Origin: Ophioceras dolichostomum | Lineage: Eukaryota; Ascomycota; Sordariomycetes; Magnaporthales; Ophioceraceae | NCBI GenBank assembly: GCA_003049485.1 | Contig: PYST01000323.1 | Span: 1 to 43,217, forward strand | Reading direction: 5' to 3' | Length of the DNA stretch: 43,217 nucleotides | Shown here: positions 21,661-30,504 of the stretch, piece after piece | Numbering within the stretch: position 1 is the first letter of the stretch | Layout of the letters: every line of letters begins with the position of its first letter | The notes under the pieces: generated by a model | The model's database searches: none | What the model was told of the DNA's origin: nothing | The model's input: only the letters and a program-made list of their open reading frames with translations | Position numbers and translations under genes: made by a program

Positions 21661-22904
21661 CTAGCCGCCGTATGTTTTGAAAACAACCTACGGGGGTTCA
21701 GTGAAGCAGGAAGTCTCCATCTAGTTCACTGGGCAGCCGCGTTGAATTTCTGCCCCAGCTGCCAGGCCAACCCAGGCCAACAGGTCTCGGTCTCATGCCA
21801 GAGCTGTCTCCTTCTTAAGAGGGACACCTGTCGACAGGTCTCATCGTGCCAACATAGAAGCTGTTTACAGCCTCATCCTAGGGTACTTATATGGATTTCG
21901 GGAAGTTCCACTTGTTGTGAGTCCCTGTTAATAGCTTGCTGCTTTACCCTCTATTATTTACCCTTCATTGTTTCTTTGAATTTACACCACGGTTTGGCGC
22001 CTTTGCACCAAAATGCAACCTGCCAAATTCGTGTCGGCGGCGGGGTATCCAGCTCCAGACTTGTCGCGGTACCTATCCTTGAGTCGTGGGAGCGTCTCAC
22101 GAGCCTGCTCACGAGTGACCTCGCCAAGTTCGTCTGCTGTCTTTGACCACCTTTTGGGAGACAGGGGCCCCAAATCCGGCGATTTTTCCTCCTCGCCAGA
22201 TGGCGAGCAGGAGAAGACAGCAGAATGAAACAAAGAGGATAGTTTGAGGTCGGCGTCGTTTGTCGTCAGCGGCAGCGGCGGCGAAGAGACAAGCCACCAA
22301 GAGGATGATGATTAAGAATGTTATTTAGTCCACGTACTGACATCCATTTCGAAAGTCACGAATGTGGAATGGCGAACTAAACGAAGAAAATTGTCCATGA
22401 TTGCCCCGTCAAGGGACTTCTGCGTCACCCATATCCGTCCATACGCCAGCCCTAAAAAGCGAGCAAACAAAAGAGACAGGAGAGAGATAAAAGAGCCAAC
22501 CGAGCCAGAAGCGCCATGCGAGTCTCGTCGCGTCATCAAAACACGTATTCGAACAGGTCTAAAAAGCACAAAACGTACACTACAGAAATAGAAATAGGGC
22601 CGGCGTGGCAACCCTTTCCCATTATGAGTATGGCATGGTAAGGGCAGGATTGAGGAAGGGGTAAAGGTAGGGTAGTGGATGGTATGATAGGGTAGACCAT
22701 GGGGTATGGTATGGGGCGGGGAAGCGAAGGGGGAGCAGAGGGAGGTTACTGCCATTTCCAGGAACGATACTTTGGCGGAAGCGTGAGTATTTGGGCCAAA
22801 ACCTCCACCCCGGGCCGCTGCTGATGGTGTAAGTGGGCTAGGCTCAGGCCTCGGGCCAGGCGCAGGTGCTCTAGCTTGTGCTTCGGCGGCGGGGCCCCCC
22901 AGGT
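21661..22904. other. Intergenic, possible retroelement scraps
   Basis: No confident gene. A 14-bp perfect palindrome lies at 21826-21839. Around 21880-22015 the plus strand has a TATA-like ACTTATATGG, a run of short pyrimidine tracts and then GGTTTGGCGCC, vaguely like the LTR/primer-binding region of fungal LTR elements. A 71-codon frame at 22013-22228 follows but matches nothing I know. No paired LTR is present, so I do not call an element. Positions 22320-22904 include the 3' region of the next minus-strand gene. Confidence 0.4.
21826..21839. repeat. Perfect 14-bp palindrome
   Basis: ACCTGTCGACAGGT is its own reverse complement. It lies in repeat-like DNA between the orphan segment and the candidate Atg8-interacting protein gene. 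Confidence 0.9.
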
Positions 22905-23948
22905 CTAGTGCTGGTGCTCCCGTAGAAGGAACTTGCGCTTCGGGCACAGCGTGGCGGCCATGAGGCCCGCGATCGTCTCGAGCTCGCTCAGGGCGTTCGC
23001 ACCGGCTTGGTCCAGCTCCAATTCCCGCTCCCGCTCCCGCTCCCGCTCCTCCTCCTGCGCGGTCTTGCTGCTGCCGCAGGTGGCGTTGGTGGAGGAGGCG
23101 TCCTCGTTCGGATCTTCCTCCTCCTCCGCGGAGGCCTGCGGCTGCTGCTGCCGCGACGGGATGGCCGGCTTGGGCAGAGGCGGCTGGGCCTCGGCCATGT
23201 CCTCGACGGCCCACATGAGCTTGTACCTGAACTCGCACACCGTGCTAAGGTCGACGTCGCGGAACTCCTCCTCGCTGAGGCCGCCGCAGCCGGCGCTGGC
23301 GGCCGGGGTGTCCTTGGCCGGGACTGCGTGGGAGGAGACGCCGTGGACGGGAGCGGGAGGGGAGAGGGTGTTGCACAGCACGGCCAGGAGGGAGCTGAAC
23401 GAGAAGGAGACGTCGTTGGCGAGGGCCCGGGCGCTGGGCGGCAGCTTCGCGCCGTATTTCCCGAGTACCTCGAGGGCGAGCTCGAGCCCCTGGGTCAGTG
23501 CGACGTATTCTTTCTGGGAGTCGGGATAGAGGCTCAGGTCGATGACGGGGCTGGCAGCCACCGCATTCTTCTGCTCCTGGGCCTGCTTGGACACGGCCTC
23601 CTCTGCAGCCTTGGCCCGTCTAGACTTGGCCTGGCACTCGAGGTATTTCCGTAGGGCGTCCGCGTCGCGCGGCGAGGCCCGCGGTCCCGAACCCTTTCGC
23701 TCGTGCGCTCTGTGAGGCGACTGGGCTTCACGAGTCGAAGTCGTAGCCGGGATGGACATCGGCTTGGCGGCGGCGACGGAGTGGGGGCGGCTGAGAGTGG
23801 CGGCCGGTTTTGGCTGGCTCTTCTCGATCTCGCCGAAATCGCTGGCATAGTCGTCGATGGATTCCTCATCATTGGAAACGACACAGAAAGAGTCATCCGA
23901 GAGACGATCCCAGTCCTCGTCGGAGATGATGGATTGTGTGGTCGCCAT
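22905..23948 (-). CDS. Unrecognised protein with two candidate Atg8-interacting motifs, 347 aa
   Basis: Single exon, ATG at 23948 to TAG at 22905-22907, GC-rich coding. The family is not recognised. The N-terminus is acidic and carries two W/F-x-x-L/V cores with acidic leaders: DEDWDRL (W13, L16) and DDSFCVV (F21, V24). Both fit the consensus of Atg8/LC3-interacting motifs used by autophagy receptors. A basic, disordered stretch (about 45-115) is followed by a Lys/Arg/Ala-rich helix. A hydrophobic helical domain spans about 135-205 (VIDLSLYPDSQKEYVALTQG, then LELALEVLGKYG). Another predicted helical segment lies at about 225-250 (EEFRDVDLSTVCEFRYKLMW). A Glu/Arg repeat coiled-coil-like run is near the end. 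There is no signal peptide. A role in autophagy is a hypothesis from the motifs alone. Confidence 0.75.
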   Translation of the reverse strand: MATTQSIISDEDWDRLSDDSFCVVSNDEESIDDYASDFGEIEKSQPKPAATLSRPHSVAAAKPMSIPATTSTREAQSPHRAHERKGSGPRASPRDADALRKYLECQAKSRRAKAAEEAVSKQAQEQKNAVAASPVIDLSLYPDSQKEYVALTQGLELALEVLGKYGAKLPPSARALANDVSFSFSSLLAVLCNTLSPPAPVHGVSSHAVPAKDTPAASAGCGGLSEEEFRDVDLSTVCEFRYKLMWAVEDMAEAQPPLPKPAIPSRQQQPQASAEEEEDPNEDASSTNATCGSSKTAQEEERERERERELELDQAGANALSELETIAGLMAATLCPKRKFLLREHQH

Positions 23949-25519
23949 TGTTGAGCGGGTGCTGGTTCGCTTCGACCAGGGATAGATTCGCGAAGGATTG
24001 GAGGTCTAATGCTGGATGGATTGGATGACGTTTGTCAGACATGCGTTCAGACCAAGGGGGGAGGGGGAAGCAGAGCCGCGGGTTGGAGCGGCGCGACTCG
24101 GGAGGGACGTGTTCGGGAGGGGAGATAGAACAAGTGCTGTAGGTATTGTCGAAAAGCTATGGAAAGAAGCTCAAGCTGAAAGGAAAGAAATCCAAAACCG
24201 CCTATACGTACCGACTCAAGAAGGGTCAAGAAGTTGTTGCGCCAGCCAATAAGGCTTTGTATGGTCGAATGCTGGTCAAGGAGGGTGGCAGTGCCTTCGA
24301 GGCACCATGGAAGGCGGTGATGGAGGCAAAAGGTCGCGTTCTCTGGTTAGAAAACCAAGTGACAGCTCGGTGCTCGGCACGAAGAGAACGGCCGGGGAAG
24401 TGATATGAACAAAGGGATAATCGACCGCAGCTGCGAGACTTGGGGAGCAGACGGTGGTGGTGGAGAAGTCTGCGGGTACAAGGACTCGAGGAAGGCACGA
24501 AATTCAAGCTGGTGATGACGTGGACAGGCAGAAGCAACTGAAGCTCGCAGACGCCCAGGCCACGGCCAAGACGAGAGCTAGAGAGCGGGAATTTGATCGA
24601 AGCTTCTTTAGCAGCGCTAGAGATCCTCTGGAGTCGTCTGGTGGATTGACGAGGCTGTTGAATCCGAGTCCGAATCAGCGAGACTGAAGAATTCGAGTGT
24701 GTTGTAGCTCAGAAAAAGAGGTGGCCTGAGCTGGCACACACGCATCCAGGCATCATTGATGATCCCTAATGGCTTACCTGGCTGACCCTTGCCACTGCCG
24801 GCGCACCCTTTTGACCCCGCAGCAGCCCACCGCAGATCAACGGGGCGTTCCCCTCTTCTATGCAGGCACCCCCCTTGTTTCTGTCCTGTGCTCTGTAATA
24901 AGGGAACGCCACTGAGCTGGAGTGAGCCGCACAGCCATTGCCCGTCAACCATGGTTGTATCTTTCGGGGGAATAAACGGTCATCGCCATGTACCTTATTT
25001 TATCAACCGCGAACTACCCCCTCAGCGACTGACAGCCTGGCAGCCTGACAGTCCATCGTCTGAGCCGCCGCTCTAACCCTTCTAGGAGATCTACACGACC
25101 CGAGATTGGACCGATTGTGTACCTGACGAGCTCCTTAAGAGTGTTCCATTGTTCTGTGCCGGACTCGCATGCAGATGGATCGGGAATATGCGCATCACCT
25201 TAAGCCGACGTCGCACTCGTCCGACCCAAGCAAAGCGGAGCAGCAGAAATACCACGAGGGCGGCAATATCGCGGCGTTGGAATTTGCGAAAACATCGGAC
25301 TCCCCACCGCGATGATCATCTATTGTTGATAGAAAGTGCTACCGTGGCTGGCGGGATGGACCCGGGAGACTTTAGCTGCAGGTTAGTATTTATCCCCGAC
25401 GCACGACGCACTGCACTGCACTGAATCGCAAGGCCTCTTGCTTCTCCTCAAGCCGCACCATCAGGACAAAAGCGAATGTACGCTCGCTCTTCACGGTCCA
25501 TTTCTGACCTGCTCACATC
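23949..25519. other. Intergenic between divergent genes
   Basis: About 1.6 kb separates the candidate Atg8-interacting gene (minus) from the carboxylesterase (plus), so promoters of both should lie here. Frames at 24146-24403 and 24454-24687 (plus) are Lys/Arg-rich and motif-free, and I do not call them genes. Confidence 0.5.
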
Positions 25520-27480
25520 ATGAAGATCGCTCTCCTCCCAGCCGCAGCCCAGCTGCTTGGCACAGCTAGTCGCGTGGCCGGTGCCTCTCCCAAAGTCGTC
25601 GACGCGAGGACGAATGTGACTTATAACGGCCTTGAGCGCAACGGCATCGAGGTGTTCCTGAACATCCCCTATGGCCAGGACACTGGCGGTGAGAACCGCT
25701 TCAAGCCGCCGCGACTCCACGTGCCGACGCCTGGTAGCACCGTGGATGCTCGGGCCTACGGCCCGGCCTGCCCGCAGCAGCTGGGCACATGGTCACTGCC
25801 ACTAGCACTCAGCAGCGTCACCGCGGTGTCGGAGGACTGCCTAAACCTGAACGTGGCTCGGCCGAAGCCTAAGGGGAAGTGCTCGGCGAGCGATGGCAAC
25901 CTTCTCCCTGTGATGGTGTGGACCCATGGCGGGGGCTTCTGGACTGGTCAGAACAAGGAGATCACCACTGCTCCAGACGGGCTCATCCTCGAGTCTGTGA
26001 AAAACGGACTGCCTGTCATCCATGTGGCCATGAACTATCGTCTGGGCTGTAAGTACAAGCTCGGCTAGAGTCCCCTCCTGAGTTCAACGGAGGCTCCTTG
26101 GCGGCCCATTCTTGGCTGATATTCTCATGTTTGCGACTATCTCTCCAGTCTTCGGTTTCGCACAATCAGACGCACTCAGGGCCGAGGGCTCAGAGAACGC
26201 CGGCTTAAGGGACCAGAGGCTGGCGATTGAGTGGGTTCGAGACAACATCGAACAGTTTGGCGGTGACCCGAACAATATCACAATCTTTGGACAGTCCTCC
26301 GGGGGTAAGTCTGGTCTGATCAAACTCGGGAACCAGGAAGCCAAGGAGGCGCCTAAGCAGCACGAGTACTAACATCCTTCTTCTGGCCAACGTAGGGCTC
26401 GCAGTGGGCATGCAAATCATGGCCTTCGGTGGCAGCAAGCCCGCGCCGTTCCAGCAAGGGATCTGCCAAAGCCAGGCCCTCGAGCCCGGGATCACAGGAA
26501 ACTTCACCATCAACGCCATGCAAGCGCTCGTCGACTACATCGGCTGCAACTCCACGGGCCTGCACTCGGAGGAGACGATAGCCTGTCTCAGGGGGTTCGA
26601 CACAGAGACGCTCTTCAACGCGTCCCAGGCGACGTACACGGGCGACATCGCGCACAACATCGGCGACATCTGGCTCCCCGTCGTGGACGGCGACTTCCTG
26701 CCCGGGGCCCCGTCCCAACTGGCGCGCGAGGGCCGCTTCGCCAACATCACCACCATGATCGGCTGGTGCGACGACGACGTGAACTTCTACACCGACTTCT
26801 CCATCGCCACCCCGGAAGACACACGCGCCTTCATATCCTCGTACGTCCCCGACGTGAGCGCCGACAACATAGCCACCTTGCTCGACCTCTACCCCGTGAC
26901 CGATTTCCCCCCGGACGTGGCCGCGAACCTGTCAAGTGAGTTTTTCCGCAGCGCGAGGATATTCCGCGACATCATCATGGTGTGCCAGCCGATCTGGTAC
27001 GGCGAGCAGATAGCGCGTGTGGGCGGAAACGCGGTGTATCTGTACGACTGGAACCAGACTATCCTAGACGCCATACTCGCCGAGGTGCCCGGGCAGGCGG
27101 GGCTGGGTCCAGTGCACACGTCGGAATTCGCGTACGTCTTCGGGAACCTGTCGCACTACGACGTGAACGGCTATCCCTTCGACCCGTCGGAGGCGGATTA
27201 TCAGCTCATGCACCGGGGTTCGCGGTCCTGGTCGACGTTCGCGAGCCTGGGGAAACCTGGTGTGGATGGGAGCAATAGCAGCACCAACACGTTCCAGGGG
27301 TTCGGCCTCGCGTTCCCGGAGGGTGGCGACGGGCCGCGGATACTCGTGGCTGGTGGCCCGACTGAGGGACTTTCCGCTCTAGACGGCCCTGATGCGAGCG
27401 AGGCGGTCGAGGCGCAGAAGCTGAGGAATAGGTGTGCGTTCATCAACTCTCCGGAGATGATCGAGCAGCTAAGGTATTAG
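25520..27480 (+). CDS. Secreted type-B carboxylesterase/lipase, 589 aa
   Basis: Alpha/beta-hydrolase of the cholinesterase-like carboxylesterase family; it would hydrolyse carboxylic esters outside the cell, substrate unknown. Exons: 25520-26048, 26149-26304, 26396-27480. Introns of 100 and 91 nt have GTAAGT donors, and the second has a TACTAAC branch point. Residues 1-20 look like a signal peptide. EDCLNLNV (105-112) matches the family's Cys-containing signature except for Asn at the usual aromatic position. THGGGFW (135-141) is the oxyanion hole. The nucleophile is S226 in GQSSGG, interrupted right after by intron 2. The catalytic His is H469 in VHTSEFAYVFGNL. The acid is probably an Asp (D356 in GWCDDDV), where Glu is usual. 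Several NxS/T sites suit a secreted glycoprotein. Confidence 0.93.
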
Positions 27481-28007
27481 ACTAGACGTTTCGTGGTCTG
27501 CTGGCTTCTGGTGGAGATGGAGATCGTCCTTAGCCGGCCTCGATACATGCCATCTTACCTCTCCGTCCTGAAGAGTTTTTACTTAGAAACATTGTGTCTG
27601 GTGATATGATATTAGGCACCTAAGTGAACAACCCTCTACCAAAACCGACTTTTTGAAGATAGTGAAGCGGAGTCTCACAAATGCCGGCAGCTCTCTCCTT
27701 GCTTCTGACTGATCGAGTTTTGCATGTTCATCAGCCGGACAAAGGGCTGTTACGGAGGTCGATCGGTACTCAAATCAAGCCGGGTTGTCAAGGGATTCCT
27801 TGTTTGCTTGTGCAAGACCGGCTAAGCATCTAGGCACCACCTAGAGGTCACTCAACTGGCAGACGTAAAAGAAAAAGCAGCGAGAGCATGGCATCCTCTT
27901 CTCTCCGCCGTCCTGATATCCGCGTCCGAAGCCAAACCAGGTCGAAAACGCCGGATGATACCCCTCCGTCTTTGTAGCCAGTGAGTGACCAAAAAGAAAA
28001 CAATACA
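27481..28007. other. Intergenic between convergent genes
   Basis: Holds the 3' ends of the carboxylesterase (plus) and the ubiquitin hydrolase (minus). No gene or notable repeat is seen. Confidence 0.6.
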
Positions 28008-28814
28008 TCAATCCACTTTGTTGGTAGCCAGAGCCACGACGCTGAACTCCAGAATCCCATCCGCCAGCGAGATGTACCGCCTCACCGTCCGATCCAGCGC
28101 CTCGTCAGACAGCAAGTTGTCGCTCTCCAAGAAGCCCCGATCAACCGGGCCATCCGTGCCCCCGTCCAGCTCGTACAGGTGGCCGTCCTTGCCCCTCACA
28201 AACGCGTAGAAGTGGTACCCCACAGGATCCAGGCTCTCGGGCGCCTCCGTGTCGCCCGTCACGGCGGCGGCCATGTGCGCCTCCTCGAGCTCGTGGCTGT
28301 TGTACAGCGCGGCGGCGCGGTCCATCGGCTTCAGGTCCTCCACCTCCGCCAGCAGCCTGGCGAGGAACGAGCCGGGCTCCACGAACTCCCGCGCGGTCCC
28401 GTTGGACACGGCATGGAGCAGCGCGATGAGGCCGCACGCGTTGCCGATCGTCTGCTTGTACCAGACGACGGGCTCCTGGGGGCCGGACCCGTCGTACGTC
28501 AGGGGGATGGACTTGTCCTTCTGACGGGCCAGGTAGTAGTCGCGGACGGGGCCCGGGTCGGACTCGCGGATGCGCGCGTCGACGGGAGAGGGCGCGATGA
28601 AGATCAGGGCGTGCACGGGACGGGGCACCAGGGCGAGGAGCTCGGGCTCGTCGAGGGAGAAGACGTCGTGGAAGCCCAGCGCCGGGGAGAGGCCGAGCGT
28701 CTTGACGAGGCCCGTGAAGACTTCCGGGTTGTTCTCCAGCGGGATGAACATCTTCTTGCCGTCCTTGAAGCGCACGCCTGGGGCGTGGACTGACGGATCG
28801 GACGACGACGCCAT
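28008..28814 (-). CDS. YUH1: Ubiquitin carboxyl-terminal hydrolase, UCH family (peptidase C12), 268 aa
   Basis: UCH-type deubiquitinase that removes small adducts from the ubiquitin C-terminus (and, for yeast Yuh1, processes Rub1/Nedd8); cytosolic or nuclear. It is a single exon. Catalytic residues are readable: Q121 (oxyanion) in YKQTIGNACG, C127 nucleophile, H201 in GYHFYAF and D217 in LYELDGG. N-terminal FIPLENNPEVFTGLVKTLGL is the usual UCH opening, which places the start near here. I chose the ATG at 28814 (context GGCAAAATGGCG). The frame is open to an earlier ATG at 28949, but the extra 45 residues are unlike UCH proteins. Length agrees with the 230-270 aa usual for UCH-L1/L3/Yuh1. The active-site crossover segment is at about 175-197 and is Glu/Ala-rich. 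Confidence 0.95.
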   Translation of the reverse strand: MASSSDPSVHAPGVRFKDGKKMFIPLENNPEVFTGLVKTLGLSPALGFHDVFSLDEPELLALVPRPVHALIFIAPSPVDARIRESDPGPVRDYYLARQKDKSIPLTYDGSGPQEPVVWYKQTIGNACGLIALLHAVSNGTAREFVEPGSFLARLLAEVEDLKPMDRAAALYNSHELEEAHMAAAVTGDTEAPESLDPVGYHFYAFVRGKDGHLYELDGGTDGPVDRGFLESDNLLSDEALDRTVRRYISLADGILEFSVVALATNKVD

Positions 28815-29000
28815 TTTGCCGTGGAACGTCAGACGTTTTCTTCTTGAGATTAAGGAAGAGAGTTGAAATCTACGGCGGCAAGAGGCGACGACGCAAATGG
28901 TGTGGGTGTTGAGGGATGTGGTGGATGTGGACGAAGAGAGAGGTTGCAAACCTGTCTGCCATCAAATAAATCCGCTGAATTTACGGTACTGCACAGTGCC

Positions 29001-29023
29001 CAGCCAGCCAGCCAGCCAGCCAG
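29001..29023. repeat. (CCAG)n microsatellite
   Basis: More than five CAGC/CCAG units without interruption, upstream of the ubiquitin hydrolase gene. Confidence 0.9.
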
Positions 29024-29328
29024 CAGGCTCCAGGCAACCAAACCGATGGCGTAATGAACTGGGCGCTGAAAATTGATCACTCAATCTGCATAATGGCACC
29101 CATCACATTAATCACATTAAAACAAAAGCTCGCGGGTCGAAATATTATTCGTTCGTTTGTGACTAATGGGAGCGGGCAATGGGAAAAAGATCAGAATAGA
29201 ACCATTATTGTAAATGGCCTCTGTCGATCCATACAGGCAAGCCAGGATGCAGTGCAAAATGAAAATCGGAAAAAAACAAGATAATGCAGGAATGAGAGCA
29301 GGGGAAAAAAATCACAGAATCAAGATGG

Positions 29329-29400
29329 CGAAAAAAAGAAAAAAAAGAAAAAAGGAAAAAAAAAGAAAAAAAAAAGAAAGAAAAGGAGAGAAAAAGGCCG
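29329..29400. repeat. A-rich purine tract
   Basis: Nearly pure purine strand of A-runs broken by single or double G. It lies about 70 bp beyond the B-box of the U6 gene. Confidence 0.85.
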
Positions 29401-29470
29401 TTGCGAGATGGTTGGGATAATTTGAAGAAAAGCTAGAAGAAAAAAAAGGAAAAGCCTTGGTCGATCGGAA

Positions 29471-29483
29471 GGAGAGTCGAACC
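29471..29483 (-). promoter_or_regulatory. Candidate downstream B-box of the U6 gene
   Basis: On the minus strand the sequence is GGTTCGACTCTCC. It fits the RNA polymerase III B-box GGTTCGANTCC at 10 of 11 positions. It begins only seven bases after the U6 T-run. It is not part of a tRNA, because the flanking bases do not form a T-stem. Yeast SNR6 also uses an extragenic downstream B-box bound by TFIIIC, but there it is about 120 bp further on. Confidence 0.65.
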
Positions 29484-29490
29484 GGGGACC

Positions 29491-29497
29491 AAAAAAA
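29491..29497 (-). terminator. RNA polymerase III T-run terminator
   Basis: Seven consecutive T on the minus strand immediately after the U6 3' sequence GCTACAAA. Confidence 0.85.
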
Positions 29498-29593
29498 TTT
29501 GTAGCTTCTCTTTGATTGAGCGTGTCATCCTTAGTGCAGGGGCCATGCTAATCTTCTCTGTATCGTTTCAAATTGACCAAATGCCCGAAGGCG
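29493..29593 (-). ncRNA. U6: U6 spliceosomal snRNA
   Basis: Nuclear RNA that pairs with U4 and U2 and forms the catalytic core of the spliceosome. The minus strand has a 5' stem-loop GCC-TTCG-GGC (29592-29583), then TTTGGTCAATTTGAAACGAT. The ACAGAGA box that pairs with the 5' splice site is at 29561-29555. The AGC catalytic triad follows (29549-29547), then GGCCCCTGCACTAAGGATGA of the internal stem-loop region. The core is contiguous, without the mRNA-type intron known in some fungal U6 genes. The 5' end is estimated from the stem-loop and from the TATA spacing, and the 3' end from the T-run; each could be off by a few bases. Confidence 0.97.
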
Positions 29594-29615
29594 AAAGATA
29601 GGAGATGCTGATCTC

Positions 29616-29622
29616 TTTATAA
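29616..29622 (-). promoter_or_regulatory. TATA box of the U6 gene
   Basis: TTATAAA on the minus strand, about 23-29 bp upstream of the estimated U6 5' end. This is the expected place for a polymerase III TATA element of U6. Confidence 0.85.
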
Positions 29623-29623
29623 G

Positions 29624-30102
29624 GAAAAGATGCGAGGAGAAAAGTGGGGCGGCCACGTCTCTTTTGCCACTCATTAGTTTTTTCCACCGTAATATTCCCC
29701 GTGATTTTTTCCATCTCCTCGCCCGCCAGGCCGACTTTTACTACCTAGCTTTTGCTTCTCTCTTTTTTTCCCTTTCTTTTCTCCACTTCGCTGGTCGAAG
29801 GAGATCGTCGTCTCCCCGAGTTCTTTCTGCGCGCCGACCACATTCCTCATAGCAGAGCACAGCACGGTTTGGTAGGTGGCCTGGCTTCCTGAGTTATGTA
29901 CGATCGGTTACTTTCTTTGAGAAGTCCTTGGTGCTATATACAGTTGAAAAGACGGTGAAGATTTGTACAGTCGAAGATGCTTCCCGCCAAGCCCGGCCTT
30001 CTCCTCTAGTTCTTCCTCCTCTTGGTCCTCCTCCTCCTCCAGATCCTGCTCCCCCAGGCGTGGTCCTGATTAGCCTTCGGTGATTGTGCCCAAAGGCGCT
30101 CT
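29624..30102. other. Intergenic, no gene seen
   Basis: Lies between the U6 promoter and the 3' end of the repeat-peptide precursor. It has C/T-rich tracts, and the right end probably contains the precursor's 3' untranslated region. Confidence 0.55.
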
Positions 30103-30504
30103 CTACTCCTCATCCTCGCCCCTGGCAGCGACGTCGCGAGTGTCCTTCACCGGGGCTTTGCCAGCAGCAGCGGCGGCATCCTCAGGGCTGTTGGCCTCCA
30201 GAGCCGCCAGGATGGAGTTCAGGTCCTCTTGGCGCTTGGCAGCCCGGACGGCGGGAGCATGGGCGCCCTTGGCCGCAGCGGCATCCTCGGGGTTGTTAGC
30301 CTCTAGGGCAGCCAGGATGGAGTTCAGATCCTCCTGACGCTTGGCGGGGAGCTTGTCTCCGCGGGCGGCCGCCGCGTCGTCGGGGCTGTTGGCCGCCAGG
30401 GCGTTCATGATATCGTTCATGTCGTCGGCTTTCATGGTGGTCATCGGGGCGGCGATGGCCGCCGAGACGGCGAAGAAGAGAACGGCGGCGCTGACGGAAC
30501 GCAT
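30103..30504 (-). CDS. Secreted three-repeat peptide precursor with Lys-Arg sites, 133 aa
   Basis: No family is recognised. It is a single exon, ATG at 30504 to TAG at 30103-30105. Residues 1-19 form a clear signal peptide (MRSVSAAVLFFAVSAAIAA). Three homologous repeats follow: ADDMNDIMNALAANSPDDAA (from residue 26), QEDLNSILAALEANNPEDAA (from 57) and QEDLNSILAALEANSPEDAA (from 92). Repeats 2 and 3 are exactly 35 residues apart, and each directly follows a Lys-Arg pair (55-56 and 90-91), as expected for Kex2 processing in the late Golgi. Repeat 1 lacks a dibasic leader and would be freed by signal peptidase. The cores look like short amphipathic helices with an N-terminal Gln that could cyclise. 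There are no cysteines. The layout fits fungal Kex2-processed repeat proteins (pheromone or RiPP-type precursors), but the peptide is unlike the alpha-pheromone. The product's role is unknown. Confidence 0.85.
   Translation of the reverse strand: MRSVSAAVLFFAVSAAIAAPMTTMKADDMNDIMNALAANSPDDAAAARGDKLPAKRQEDLNSILAALEANNPEDAAAAKGAHAPAVRAAKRQEDLNSILAALEANSPEDAAAAAGKAPVKDTRDVAARGEDEE

Larger units (their letters stand above)
28815..29470. other. Intergenic with simple repeats
   Basis: Upstream region of the ubiquitin hydrolase, followed by low-complexity DNA. A (CCAG)n run lies at 29001-29023 and an A-rich purine tract at about 29329-29400. The lysine-rich frame through the purine tract is an artefact of composition. 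Confidence 0.6.

Noticed and set aside
21880..22230. LTR-like segment followed by GGTTTGGCGCC and a 71-codon frame.
   Set aside because: No second LTR, no polypurine tract and no gag/pol motif; the resemblance is too loose for a call.
24146..24687. Two basic plus-strand frames upstream of the carboxylesterase.
   Set aside because: Motif-free, Lys/Arg-rich and lacking splice support; more likely promoter or intergenic DNA.
28815..28949. 45-residue N-terminal extension of the ubiquitin hydrolase.
   Set aside because: UCH proteins begin near the FIPLENNPEVF block; the extension is low-complexity and the downstream ATG has the better context.
29214..29420. Lysine-rich frame across the A-rich tract.
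   Set aside because: Artefact of a purine-only low-complexity sequence.
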